This document shows, in pieces, positions 52,911-61,767 of a stretch of 64,000 bases of DNA. Within the stretch, counting starts at the first letter, position 1, and each line of letters starts with the position of its first letter. The stretch comes from Burkholderia sp. Leaf177 (GTDB lineage: Bacteria; Pseudomonadota; Gammaproteobacteria; Burkholderiales; Burkholderiaceae): contig NZ_LMPF01000023.1 in NCBI RefSeq assembly GCF_001424345.1, forward strand, positions 529,984 through 593,983, written 5' to 3'. The notes under the pieces were generated by a model that ran no database searches, was not told the DNA's origin, and worked only from the letters and a program-made list of their open reading frames with translations. Position numbers and translations under genes: made by a program.

Positions 52911-53564
52911 CTAAGCCTGCCCACTCCGATTCTTGACACTGGGCCGCTCTGCAATCTTCTTCTGCCAAGCGGCAAGCGCAGTGCAATCATCGGGAATGGT
53001 CACGGTCGTAAAACCGGCGTGCAAAAGCGCGGCATAAGCCGTGATATCGGCCATCGAAAATTCGTCGCCTGCTATGTACGGCTGCGTTTTCAGCACGCCG
53101 TCGAAATACCTCATGCCGCGTACGAATTTTTCTCGCTGGCGCTCGCCCCATTCCTTCCTGTGCGACCATTCAGGACTTTTATAAGCCAGCAGGCGATCGC
53201 CTAGCCCGGGTGTTGCGTGGTGGAAATAGTCGCCGATCGCATCGATAAGCTGGTCGTCCGCGCGTTTTTGCATCATGTGAATGATAGCTTTCTGCTTGGG
53301 CGTCTTGCCGGTAAGCGTGGGGTTGCCGTCGAGATTGTCGAGATATTCGGTGATCGCAACACTTTCGGAAATGATGGTGCCGTCGTCGAGTTCGAGCACC
53401 GGAACCGTACCCGTAGGATTGATTGCAAGGAAAGCGTCTTGCTTATGCTCGGCGGCAATCAGATCGACTTTGACAAATTCAATCTGGGCGTCCAGACCCT
53501 TTTCCGCGAGTACGATGCGGATGCGTGCCGGATTCGGGAAGCCCGGGGTGTCGTAAATCTTCAT
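52911..53564 (-). CDS. Glutathione S-transferase
   Basis: A 217-residue GST. The thioredoxin-fold N-terminus reads KIYDTPGFPNPARIRIVLAEKG, with NPTGTVPVLELDDGTIISESVAITEYL holding the cis-Pro and Glu-Ser glutathione motif. The all-helical C-terminal domain ends in EFSMADITAYAAL. It is divergent from a TetR gene and its promoter is flanked by two CTATCGATAG sites, so it is likely induced by an electrophile or drug-like compound. Confidence 0.94.
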   Translation of the reverse strand: MKIYDTPGFPNPARIRIVLAEKGLDAQIEFVKVDLIAAEHKQDAFLAINPTGTVPVLELDDGTIISESVAITEYLDNLDGNPTLTGKTPKQKAIIHMMQKRADDQLIDAIGDYFHHATPGLGDRLLAYKSPEWSHRKEWGERQREKFVRGMRYFDGVLKTQPYIAGDEFSMADITAYAALLHAGFTTVTIPDDCTALAAWQKKIAERPSVKNRSGQA

Positions 53565-53578
53565 GATCAGTTCCTTAT

Positions 53579-53588
53579 CTATCGATAG
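53579..53588. promoter_or_regulatory. TetR operator site 1
   Basis: Palindrome CTATCGATAG, 15 bp upstream of the GST start and just downstream of its predicted promoter. It is one of three copies in the GST-tetR gap. Confidence 0.82.
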
Positions 53589-53605
53589 GTTAATGGGTTC
53601 AGCGA

Positions 53606-53634
53606 AGATTAGGACCTCACGAACGCGCTGTCAA
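53606..53634 (-). promoter_or_regulatory. Sigma-70 promoter of the GST gene
   Basis: On the minus strand TTGACA (53634-53629), 17 bases, TAATCT (53611-53606). It is flanked by operator 1 downstream and operator 2 upstream. Confidence 0.75.
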
Positions 53635-53641
53635 CAACAAT

Positions 53642-53651
53642 CTATCGATAG
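53642..53651. promoter_or_regulatory. TetR operator site 2
   Basis: CTATCGATAG within the perfect 14-bp palindrome ATCTATCGATAGAT. It lies 63 bp (about six helical turns) from site 1 and 32 bp (about three turns) from site 3. Confidence 0.85.
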
Positions 53652-53663
53652 ATAAGGCGCCGG

Positions 53664-53692
53664 TTCGAGTTATCTATCGATAGAGATATAAT
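53664..53692 (+). promoter_or_regulatory. Sigma-70 promoter of the tetR gene
   Basis: A perfect TATAAT at 53687-53692 with a weak TTCGAG 17 bases upstream. Operator 3 fills the spacer, so bound repressor would block its own gene. Confidence 0.65.
53674..53683. promoter_or_regulatory. TetR operator site 3
   Basis: CTATCGATAG between the -35 and -10 of the tetR promoter, indicating autorepression. Confidence 0.82.
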
Positions 53693-53723
53693 CAGGGTTG
53701 TTTTCAGACCGAGGAAATTCCTG

Positions 53724-54290
53724 ATGGCCAATATCGATACGCGGGAAAAAATCATGAGCGTGGGCCGTCTCATGGTGCAGAGCAATGGCTACAACGCACT
53801 GAGCTTTCGGGAAATCGGCAAGGAAGTGGGGGTGTCCAGTGCAAGCATCCATCATCACTTTCCGACCAAGGGCGACCTTGGCGCAGCGCTCGCACAACGT
53901 TATACGGAAGATGGCATCGCAGCGTTCGAACAGATACTCGCGACGTCCAGGACGGTCCGCGAATGCATCGACGCTTATGCGGGGATATTCCGGGCGGCGC
54001 TGGTGAACGAGAACCGGATGTGCCTTGTGGGATTGATGTCTGCCGAACATGACGACTTGCCCGACGAAGTGCGCGCGGAAGTCAATCACTTCATCAGCGT
54101 CAATATCGAGTGGCTTGCAGAAGTGCTGTCACGTAGAAAAACCAAGGCGAGTAAGCAGGCAATTCGGCATCAAGCGCTTGCAATCTACGCGGCTGTTGAA
54201 GGTGCTCAGCTTGTTGCCCGAGGACGAGGGGACATTGCACTTTACGATCAGGCAGTGACGGCCTACCGCGCCGCTGGGTTGTTACCGTGA
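53724..54290 (+). CDS. TetR-family repressor
   Basis: A 188-residue TetR protein. The HTH covers residues about 8-52 (REKIMSVGRLMVQSNGYNALSFREIGKEVGVSSASIHHHFPTK in two helices plus recognition helix). The C-terminal domain resembles AcuR/YxaF-type members. GAGGAAAT lies before the ATG. The three palindromes in the 159-bp gap to the GST gene are its likely operators. Confidence 0.93.
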   Translation: MANIDTREKIMSVGRLMVQSNGYNALSFREIGKEVGVSSASIHHHFPTKGDLGAALAQRYTEDGIAAFEQILATSRTVRECIDAYAGIFRAALVNENRMCLVGLMSAEHDDLPDEVRAEVNHFISVNIEWLAEVLSRRKTKASKQAIRHQALAIYAAVEGAQLVARGRGDIALYDQAVTAYRAAGLLP

Positions 54291-54363
54291 TTTTTATTCG
54301 CCTGCTCGTGTCATTCGCGCGCATATTCCTTGAGGCCTGAACGAGTCGCCTTGCACAGCGACC

Positions 54364-55986
54364 TCAGGCATGCCCGCGAAATAGCGCACACATCCTGAAC
54401 GCGTCCTCCGAAAGCGGAATCTCTTTCGCGCGGCAGTAACGCGTTGTCAGCTTGAGAAGTTCCTTGATATCTCGTCCGCTCGCTCGATGGTATGTACTTG
54501 TCAGCGCTTCGATCAGATCGCTGCCGAGATCCGCGCCCAACTGCTCGCCTAGCAATTTCCAAAGCAGCATTGCGTCCGTCTTAGACGGCGTCTCGTACTG
54601 GATCTTGGCGATGCAACGCGACAGGATCGCGTCGTCGACATCGTCCACGCGATTGGTCGTCATAAAAAGCAGACCACTGAAATATTCGAGCGTGCGCAAA
54701 AATTCCGCAACGATAGCGTTGTGTTCGAGATCGTTATCCCGGCGGCGAATGTAGACATCGGCTTCGTCCAGAAGCAGGATCGAATCCCAGCGTACCGCAC
54801 GTTGCAATATGCCGGACAGCGTAGCGCCGACCGATGCCGCCGTTGTTCCCAACTGCCCGGAATGCACGCGGTACAAAGGTTTCCTCACTACTTCCGAATA
54901 GACCTCCGCGGTCAGCGTCTTGCCGAGTCCCGGCGCGCCTTGGCACAGGATGGTCGTACCGCTCGACTTGCCGGGCACGAAGTCCTGCACGAACACGCGA
55001 TTTTTCGATGTCAGGATATCGATCAGATCACGATGGTGCTTGGGCAGCACGAGCTTGTCGCGCAGCTCGGGCCGGTATTCATATTCCGCTATGTGCTGCG
55101 CGTGAACCCAGATGTTGCGATGCCATTCGAGATGAAACAGATACACGTAGCAATGCAGCGGGACTTTTTCGAAGCCGTGTTCCACGTTCGCGCTGCGCCA
55201 GAACTCGGCATCGGCAGTCATCTGAAAACGGCGCTCCAGCATCTCTTCGTCGTTGATGCACTTCGCGCTGACACCTTCCACAATACGCGTGAACTGAGCA
55301 GCGCCTTTTGTATCGACGGTAAACGCCGCCTTCGAAATGACGAACTGTGCGCCAAAGCGTGGCTGGATCTTAAGGAAGCGCTGCGCATGTTGTTCGTATT
55401 CACGCTTGAATTCCGCGCACTCTTTATAAAATCCAAACTCTGAAAGCAGTTCTGGAATGGTGCGGTTGACAATGTCATGCCGGTTGATCACGAGCGACGT
55501 CGTCATACCCGAAAGACGCATCTGGGGATCGGTGCGCTCCGAATTGGCCGACTGCATCGTGTTGGCCAGCATGTCGACAACCACGTACGGCGCGCCTTGC
55601 TCGGGCTCGACGTAACGCATGCGATGCACGAGCCAAGGCAAAAGCGTGCCGTCCTTCGCGCGCTTATACAGCCATCCATCGATAACATCACGCGCAAGAT
55701 AAGCGATGAGCCCCGGCACCGTCTGATCGAGCGCCGGAATGGTACGAGCTTGTGGTGCGTTATAAATATTGTCGAGCGCGAGCATCTGGAACATCAGCGC
55801 GCTTTCGTTATTCGCCTTGCTCAAAGTGAACAGCGTGTTCAATGACTTCGAATCAAACAGCTTGCTCGACACGAGCATGGCGCCATGACATACACCATGT
55901 TCGTTCAGTTGCCGTGCGAGCGGCGATTCGGCTTCAATCATCGCGAGCAGTGGATGAACGAGCGATTCAGGTATTTCAAAGTCCAT
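54364..55986 (-). CDS. AAA ATPase with large uncharacterised N-terminal region
   Basis: A 540-residue protein. The C-terminal AAA domain starts about residue 310: Walker A GAPGLGKTLTAEV (residues ~350-357), Walker B SILLLDEADVY (~405), sensor 1 LLFMTTNRVDDVDDAILSRC with the arginine finger, and a helical lid with ASGRDIKELLKL. The first 300 residues show no domain I recognise and no membrane segment. AAA proteins of this type remodel or unfold partners. It stands alone, so the partner is unknown. The ATG at 55986 is preceded by GGGAG; a GTG two codons upstream is possible. Confidence 0.85.
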   Translation of the reverse strand: MDFEIPESLVHPLLAMIEAESPLARQLNEHGVCHGAMLVSSKLFDSKSLNTLFTLSKANNESALMFQMLALDNIYNAPQARTIPALDQTVPGLIAYLARDVIDGWLYKRAKDGTLLPWLVHRMRYVEPEQGAPYVVVDMLANTMQSANSERTDPQMRLSGMTTSLVINRHDIVNRTIPELLSEFGFYKECAEFKREYEQHAQRFLKIQPRFGAQFVISKAAFTVDTKGAAQFTRIVEGVSAKCINDEEMLERRFQMTADAEFWRSANVEHGFEKVPLHCYVYLFHLEWHRNIWVHAQHIAEYEYRPELRDKLVLPKHHRDLIDILTSKNRVFVQDFVPGKSSGTTILCQGAPGLGKTLTAEVYSEVVRKPLYRVHSGQLGTTAASVGATLSGILQRAVRWDSILLLDEADVYIRRRDNDLEHNAIVAEFLRTLEYFSGLLFMTTNRVDDVDDAILSRCIAKIQYETPSKTDAMLLWKLLGEQLGADLGSDLIEALTSTYHRASGRDIKELLKLTTRYCRAKEIPLSEDAFRMCALFRGHA

Positions 55987-56015
55987 CAACACGCTCCCGA
56001 GACACCGACCCGCCG

Positions 56016-56693
56016 CTATTTGAGAAAAAACTGGACCGCCATGCTGACAACGTCCGGTTCAATGACATGCAAGCCATCGAACTCGACGTACTGCACGTTG
56101 TAACCCGCAGCCTTCAATTTTCCGGCGTTCGCGCGGCCGCTGGTTTCGATGGGCAGTTGTTCATCGCGCAGGCCGTGCGCTATGAAAACCTCCGGCGCAC
56201 CCTCCTGCATGAAGACGGACATGAAACCGCCGGAAAATGCGATCACATGACTTGCGATATTGCCGTTAGTAATGCCAATTGATAAAGCGTAACTTGCGCC
56301 ATCGGAAAACCCTGCGAACGCTATACGACGATTATCGATGCGGTAATGCGATGTGACCTCGACCAGTGCCTGCTGCAGACGCTCGAGGTCCGGACCGCTG
56401 CCGCCAATCACGATGTCCCATGTTGCATACGTTGAATGCGGTGCGAGGATCAGGAATTTGTCGCGCTCGGCATGTGCTTCCAGGAACGGCAGAACCTTCT
56501 CTGGAAAGCCGCCAGCGCCGTGGAACATCACGAACAACGGGACCGGGTCGAGCGCACCGAGCGCGGTTGGCACGAACAAGACCGCGTCGCGCTCGGTGCT
56601 TATATGCAGATGGTTGCGGCCGGCCGGCAGCGGCCCTTCAACGGGCTCCGCGGGCGTAAATGGTAGACGGCCGAACAACGAGGGATCGAGCAT
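56016..56693 (-). CDS. Alpha/beta hydrolase, phospholipase/carboxylesterase type
   Basis: A 225-residue hydrolase from the chosen ATG at 56693. PLFVMFHGAGGFPEKVLPFL is the oxyanion region, the nucleophile is Ser in AFAGFSDGASYALS, the acid is likely Asp in IAHGLRDEQLPI and His is in EFDGLHVIEPDV. It resembles PHB-depolymerase/carboxylesterase-like enzymes. The frame is open upstream to a GTG at 56798 overlapping the deoR stop, but a promoter-like TTGTAG-N18-TATATT lies in between, supporting a downstream start (56693 or 56732). Confidence 0.8.
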   Translation of the reverse strand: MLDPSLFGRLPFTPAEPVEGPLPAGRNHLHISTERDAVLFVPTALGALDPVPLFVMFHGAGGFPEKVLPFLEAHAERDKFLILAPHSTYATWDIVIGGSGPDLERLQQALVEVTSHYRIDNRRIAFAGFSDGASYALSIGITNGNIASHVIAFSGGFMSVFMQEGAPEVFIAHGLRDEQLPIETSGRANAGKLKAAGYNVQYVEFDGLHVIEPDVVSMAVQFFLK

Positions 56694-56732
56694 CGCGGAC
56701 CTGATGACGTGCTGTGTAGATTGGCAAAACAT

Positions 56733-56749
56733 TGATATGTAATATATCA
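56733..56749. promoter_or_regulatory. Palindrome TGATAT-N5-ATATCA at the esterase promoter
   Basis: Perfect 6-bp arms with a 5-bp spacer. It overlaps the predicted -10 (TATATT on the minus strand) of the esterase gene and sits in a locally AT-rich patch, so it could be an operator. Confidence 0.5.
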
Positions 56750-56794
56750 CCAATGGATTTCGATCTACAAGTCTGACATTCGGCTTCGCCTGAT

Positions 56795-57523
56795 TCACTC
56801 ACCCAGTGGGCGCAGCAACTGGCCGCGTTCGGTAATCAGCGAATCGAAATCGCCGATTTGCGAGAAGCGCACGGCCTTGACCTTGCCCATCTTGCTGGTA
56901 TCGATCACGAGATGCTTTTCCACGGCGCTTGCCATGGCAGCTTGCTTGATTCCCACTTCGTGGAAGTTCCAGCAGGTCACGCCGCGCGTTTCATCCACGC
57001 CGCCGGCTGACATGAAAGCCTTGTTGATGCCCATGCGCTTGAGCGTGTCGATGCTTTCCTCGCTCGCGAACGAATCCGACGATGGCGCATACACGCCGCC
57101 CAGCAAGATCATCCGCACATTGGATTTGCGCCGCAAGATTTCGGCGATATTCAGCGAATAGCACACTACCGTGAGGTGCAGGTCCGCCGGAATCATGCGC
57201 GCGAGGTTAGTCAGCGTCGTACCGCAGTCGATAAATATTGTTTCGTTGTCTGAAATGATTCGCGCAGCCGTTGCGGACGCTTCGGCTTTCGCCTGGGCGA
57301 AGTGATCCTTTTCCTCATCGATGGTGTAGCTCGTGTGGTTGGGTACATCGGAGGTCCGCACAATATAACCGCCGAGATACGTGAACATGCCCGGGCTCGC
57401 GGCAATGTCGCGGCGCACCGTCATCTCCGATACATCCAGCAGCGTCGCGGCTTCACGCAAACGCAATACGCTTTGCTCGCGCAGCGTCTCGGCAAGCGTG
57501 CGCAGTCGTTCGTTCTTGGTCAT
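56795..57523 (-). CDS. DeoR-family regulator
   Basis: A 242-residue regulator. The N-terminal HTH is VLRLREAATLLDVSEMTVRRDIAASPGMFTYLGG; the C-terminal DeoR sensor has IFIDCGTTLTNLARMIP and NVRMILLGGVYAPSSDSF, the sugar-phosphate-binding signature. It lies downstream of the sugar ABC genes in the same direction (114-bp gap), so it likely regulates them in response to a phosphorylated sugar. Confidence 0.92.
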   Translation of the reverse strand: MTKNERLRTLAETLREQSVLRLREAATLLDVSEMTVRRDIAASPGMFTYLGGYIVRTSDVPNHTSYTIDEEKDHFAQAKAEASATAARIISDNETIFIDCGTTLTNLARMIPADLHLTVVCYSLNIAEILRRKSNVRMILLGGVYAPSSDSFASEESIDTLKRMGINKAFMSAGGVDETRGVTCWNFHEVGIKQAAMASAVEKHLVIDTSKMGKVKAVRFSQIGDFDSLITERGQLLRPLGE

Positions 57524-57636
57524 GCGAGGATCTTGCGTGAAAGAAGGCGCGCCATTCACTGGCAGGGTTGACCACGGAGGCCCGGCAGCACGTCGATGCG
57601 CTGCCGGGACCATGTTCTACGCAACAAATCGACGCG

Positions 57637-58773
57637 TCAGCCGCACGCAGGCGCTGCCTTCTTGCAAGCGTCCGCCAGCGGCGCGGGCGGATCTTTCTTA
57701 AAGACGGTCTTGTAGGATTCGAGCACGTTCGACTGCACGACGGGCAACGACTGCACGCCGATCCACGCCGGTGGTGTCTGGCCGAGAATCGCCTTCATCA
57801 TCGCCATGGCTTCAGCCACGCCCTGATCGTAGGGACGCTGCGAGCCCGTTGCCTTCAGCGGTCCGCCCTTTGCGATTTCAATTGCAGATTCGAGACCGAG
57901 ATCGACGGTTGTCATCGGAATGGTCACGCCTTGCGCGCGCATGGACGTGAGCGTGTCGAGCGCCGGCTGATCCCAAACTGCGAAGAGACCCTTGACGTCC
58001 GGATTGCCGGTCAGGAAGTCGCCGGCGATCTGTCCGACCTTCGACGGATCGGTGAACGCAACCTGCTTGATCTTGATGTCCGGACGGTTCTTTTTCATCC
58101 AGTCGTTGACCGCTTTCGTGCGTTCTGTCGTGCTGAAATAATCGACGCCGAAATTCACCAGCCCGATCGTGCCGCCCTTCGCCACGCACGAAGCCAGCAC
58201 CTTGGCCGCGATCTGGCCGTTGCCTTCGCTGTCGGCGGAGACCATGGCGGCATATTGTTCGGGATGCTTGAGACCTGTCGGAACGTTGTCCATGAACACG
58301 AGTTTGATGCCTGCCTGCGAGACTTTTTTATAGGTCGCGGCGGTCGCGGTGCCATCGACGGGAATGGAAATGATGCCGTCAGGATGCCGCTGGATCGTGT
58401 TCTCGATATCCGCAATCTGCTTGTCGACCTGATACTCCGCCGACGCCACGCCGATCACTTCCACGTTGTATTTCTTGAGCGTGTCCGTGATGCCCGCCAC
58501 TTGCAACTGTGCCCAGTCGAGGTTCATGGTCTGCATGGAAATGCCGACCTTGTATTTGCCGGCCTTGATCTTGTCGGTTTCGGCGGCGGTGAGCTTGACT
58601 GTATCGACCGATGCAGCTTTTTCTCCGTTCGGCCCTTGTCCCACGATGGTCGAAGGTCCGATCGATGCCACCGGCAGGCCCGTCACGCATTGAGCGCTCG
58701 CGGTGGTGGTGCAAAGCGCGGCCACCACGCTGGTCAGCGCAACGGCAAGAGTTGATAAACGACGATGATTCAT
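57637..58773 (-). CDS. Sugar ABC substrate-binding protein, variant with terminal extensions
   Basis: A 378-residue periplasmic protein. The signal peptide ends ASAQ-CV (about residue 28). A 35-residue segment (CVTGLPVASIGPSTIVGQGP) precedes the usual type I fold, which starts KYKVGISMQTMNLDW near residue 75. The C-terminal KKDPPAPLADACKKAAPACG adds Cys residues. Binding-fold motifs NTIQRHPDGIISIPVDGTAT and FAVWDQPALDTL are present. It belongs with the permease and ATPase upstream. GGAGAC lies before the ATG. Ligand unknown. Confidence 0.9.
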   Translation of the reverse strand: MNHRRLSTLAVALTSVVAALCTTTASAQCVTGLPVASIGPSTIVGQGPNGEKAASVDTVKLTAAETDKIKAGKYKVGISMQTMNLDWAQLQVAGITDTLKKYNVEVIGVASAEYQVDKQIADIENTIQRHPDGIISIPVDGTATAATYKKVSQAGIKLVFMDNVPTGLKHPEQYAAMVSADSEGNGQIAAKVLASCVAKGGTIGLVNFGVDYFSTTERTKAVNDWMKKNRPDIKIKQVAFTDPSKVGQIAGDFLTGNPDVKGLFAVWDQPALDTLTSMRAQGVTIPMTTVDLGLESAIEIAKGGPLKATGSQRPYDQGVAEAMAMMKAILGQTPPAWIGVQSLPVVQSNVLESYKTVFKKDPPAPLADACKKAAPACG

Positions 58774-58877
58774 GATTTGTCTCCGTTGATTTTGTGTACT
58801 GAGTTTTGACCACACCGCCACGGAACCATGCAATGTCTTGTCACGGTTCCCACATCACGAGTCATCGACGTGCCTCG

Positions 58878-59876
58878 TTATTTCTTTGTGAATGCAACTG
58901 CCGCCACAATGATCGCGCCCTTGATGACCAATTGAAGCGACGAGCTCACGCCAAGCAGTACCAGCCCGTTGTTTAGCGTGCCGATGATAAGGCTCCCTAA
59001 CAAAGTCCCGAGCACGAATCCGCGTCCGCCGAAAAGACTGCAGCCGCCGAGTGTGACGGAGGCGATGACATCGAGTTCGAGTCCTTGCACCACGTCGGGC
59101 CGCGCGGCATGCGAACGTGCGGCGAGTACGAGCGCGGCAAGTCCCGCAAGCGCGCCGGTGAGAATGAATGTGATCGTTGTCACGCGCCGGATGTTGATGC
59201 CGGAGTAGAGCGCGGCCGTCGGGTTGCCGCCGGCTGCATACACCCGTCGTCCGAAGACGCTGTAGTGCAGCAGCAGGACGCCGCCCATGACCGCAAGCAG
59301 TGTCCATAGAATCGGTACCGGTACGCCGAAGATATCGCCCTCGCCGAAGATCGAAACAAACGAGTCGTTCGTGATGATGACCGGCTTGGTGGTCGTGACA
59401 AGAAGCGCCAGGCCGCGCGCCGCGCTGAGCGTGCCGAGCGTCACGAGAAACGAGGGAATGTTCAGCCGCGTGACCACCACGCCGTTGATTGCGCCCACGA
59501 TCGCACCGGTCCCGATCCCCGCAATCGCGCCGATCATCCAGCTGTCGCCGAGATGCGCCATCGCGAGCGCGGCGGACATGCCCGAAAGCGCCAACGTCGA
59601 GCCAACTGACAGATCGATTTGCCGCGCGATGATCACGAACGTCATGCCGATCGCGATGATCGACACCAGCGCGGTCTGCCGCCCGATGTTCAGAAAGTTA
59701 TCGATGGAAAGAAACCACGGCGAAGCGAAACTGAACACGACCAGCAGGATCGCAAACGCCACGTACAGCATGTAAGGCCGTTCGCCCTGCAACAAAAGTC
59801 GCGCGAGCCGCAACGCACGGCTTGGCGGTTGCGCGGTCAGCGGGTCGGCCGCGAGCGGCGTGACGGAGTCGTTCAT
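58878..59876 (-). CDS. Sugar ABC permease (RbsC type)
   Basis: A 332-residue permease. A hydrophilic N-terminus of about 30 residues is followed by about ten membrane helices with ALVSIIAIGMTFVIIARQIDLSVGS and GRRVYAAGGNPTAALYSGI. The ATG at 59876 overlaps the ATPase stop (ATGA). It lies between ATPase and binding protein in a minus-strand operon. Confidence 0.93.
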   Translation of the reverse strand: MNDSVTPLAADPLTAQPPSRALRLARLLLQGERPYMLYVAFAILLVVFSFASPWFLSIDNFLNIGRQTALVSIIAIGMTFVIIARQIDLSVGSTLALSGMSAALAMAHLGDSWMIGAIAGIGTGAIVGAINGVVVTRLNIPSFLVTLGTLSAARGLALLVTTTKPVIITNDSFVSIFGEGDIFGVPVPILWTLLAVMGGVLLLHYSVFGRRVYAAGGNPTAALYSGINIRRVTTITFILTGALAGLAALVLAARSHAARPDVVQGLELDVIASVTLGGCSLFGGRGFVLGTLLGSLIIGTLNNGLVLLGVSSSLQLVIKGAIIVAAVAFTKK

Positions 59877-61450
59877 GTTGCGGGCTCTTCCTGGAAACGA
59901 GGGAGTTGGATCAAGTGGTGCAGCGCCTCGGCGTTGCTCACGCTTTCGCGATCGACCGTATTGACGATGGCGCCATCCACGACAATCGAAATGCGGTCGC
60001 ACAGGCGCAGGAGTTCGTCCAGATCCGACGACACCACGAGCACGCCCGTGCCTGCGCGCGCGGCGTCGTGGACCACGGCGTAGAGCTCTTCGCGCGCGCC
60101 GACATCCACGCCGACAGTGGGTTCATCGAGAAGAAGAAGCGCGGGGCGCGGGCTATTCCATTTCGCGAAGACGACTTTCTGCTGATTGCCGCCCGAGAGG
60201 AATTTCACCTGGGTCGAAGGACCGGGCGCTTTTACGGCGAGCTGTTTCATCGCGGTCTTCGCCTGTTGCGCGGCGGCGCGGCTTTGCAGCCAGCCCGCGC
60301 GTGAAAAAAGCGTGAGCCACGGCAGCGTCAAGTTTCGTTCGATGGAATGATCGAGCACGAGCCCTTCCACGTGCCGGTCTTCCGGTACGAGCGCAATGCC
60401 GAGCTTGATCGCGGCGGCGGGCGTCAGACGTTCGACGTTTCGGCCGTTGATTGCGAGCGTCCCTTGTGCAACTTCGCGCAGCCCGAAGAGCGTTTGCAGA
60501 ATCTCGGTTCGGCCGCTTCCTATAAGTCCGGCGAGGCCGTGGATCTCGCCCTCGCGCACCGTGAGGCTGACGTCGTGCAGACGATCGTTACTGATGCCGG
60601 ACATCGTGAGAACGGGCTTGTTGTCGATCTCGTAAGCAAGCTCGCGCGGCGTGCCGGCCGCGACCTCGCGCGCGTGCATTGCGGCATGCCCGGGTCCGAC
60701 GATTGCCGCGACCAGCTCCTTCATGTTCGTCTGCGCGGTCGTGTAAGAACCGGCGTTGGCGCCGTCGCGAAACACGGTGACGCGCTGCGAGATCCGGAAG
60801 ACTTCATTGAGCCGATGCGTCACGTAGATCACGCCCACGCCACGATCCGTCACCGTGCGGATTGCCTTGAAGAGGATTTCCTCCTCGCCGCCGGTGAGCG
60901 CGGACGTGGGTTCATCGAGGATCAGGACGCGCACGTCGCCCATCAGCGCCTTGCAGATTTCCGTCATTTGCCGATACGCAAACGGCAGCGATCCGACCAT
61001 GGCGCGCGGATCGAGCGGAATGCCATGCGCTTTCAAAAATTCGCCGACGCGCGCCATGAGCTCGCGCTTTTTGACAAAGCCGAGACGTGTGCGCGGTTCG
61101 CGGCCGAGCATCAGGTTCGCGCCGACCGACATGGATTCGACCAGGCTCAGGTCCTGATAGACCACCGCGACGCCGGCATCGCGCGATCTGGCGGGGGAAT
61201 CGAATGCAACGCGCGCGCCGTCGATCTCGATCACGCCCTGATCGCATGCATGCACGCCGCTCAGGATCTTGATGAGCGTGGATTTCCCCGCGCCGTTTTC
61301 GCCCAGCAGCGCGTGGACTTCGCCAGGAAGCACCTCGAGGTTCACGCCGCGAAGCGCCTGCACGCCGCCAAAACGCTTGGTGACGCCGGCCACGCGGATC
61401 AAGGGCGCGGCCATATCGGGCGATAAAGCGGCCACGGATGGCTCACTCAT
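59873..61450 (-). CDS. Sugar ABC ATPase (RbsA type)
   Basis: A 525-residue double ATPase. The first half has Walker A GENGAGKSTLIKIL, and VLILDEPTSALTGGEEE as Walker B; the second half has a degenerate P-loop (GLIGSGRTEILQ), signature LSGGNQQKVVFAKW and LLLDEPTVGVDVG. The ATG at 61450 has AAGGAG nine bases upstream. It is the first gene of the operon ATPase, permease, binding protein, deoR. Confidence 0.94.
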   Translation of the reverse strand: MSEPSVAALSPDMAAPLIRVAGVTKRFGGVQALRGVNLEVLPGEVHALLGENGAGKSTLIKILSGVHACDQGVIEIDGARVAFDSPARSRDAGVAVVYQDLSLVESMSVGANLMLGREPRTRLGFVKKRELMARVGEFLKAHGIPLDPRAMVGSLPFAYRQMTEICKALMGDVRVLILDEPTSALTGGEEEILFKAIRTVTDRGVGVIYVTHRLNEVFRISQRVTVFRDGANAGSYTTAQTNMKELVAAIVGPGHAAMHAREVAAGTPRELAYEIDNKPVLTMSGISNDRLHDVSLTVREGEIHGLAGLIGSGRTEILQTLFGLREVAQGTLAINGRNVERLTPAAAIKLGIALVPEDRHVEGLVLDHSIERNLTLPWLTLFSRAGWLQSRAAAQQAKTAMKQLAVKAPGPSTQVKFLSGGNQQKVVFAKWNSPRPALLLLDEPTVGVDVGAREELYAVVHDAARAGTGVLVVSSDLDELLRLCDRISIVVDGAIVNTVDRESVSNAEALHHLIQLPRFQEEPAT

Positions 61451-61767
61451 GTCGCATGTCTCCTTCGTCAGGCGATGCCTGCGATTTTTTGTGCATTGCG
61501 AGAAAACGCACGTTTTGTTGTCACGTTTCCATCGTATGGATGATGGATCGATAACATTTGATGGCTCCATACTCGGCCTTCGCGGATCTCGATGTAATAA
61601 GTGCATCTTCTAATGTGAAGATCCTGACTTTCCTGATAGTTTTAATTGCTCGCAATGCCGGCCACGCGAAATCGGAGCCGTTAAGAAATGATTAGTAACC
61701 ATTGAGTAACCAATTGGTCCCTGAATTGCTCTAACTTCGTGACTTCGGCACTTTGGATTGTTGCGAT
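61451..61767. other. Divergent region between the sugar ABC operon and the lipoprotein gene
   Basis: 317 bases. It has a direct repeat CACGTTT at 61509-61515 and 61522-61528 on the operon side, and a direct repeat GTAACC at 61695-61700 and 61706-61711 on the lipoprotein side. Either could be a regulator site; none is certain. No gene seen. Confidence 0.45.
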
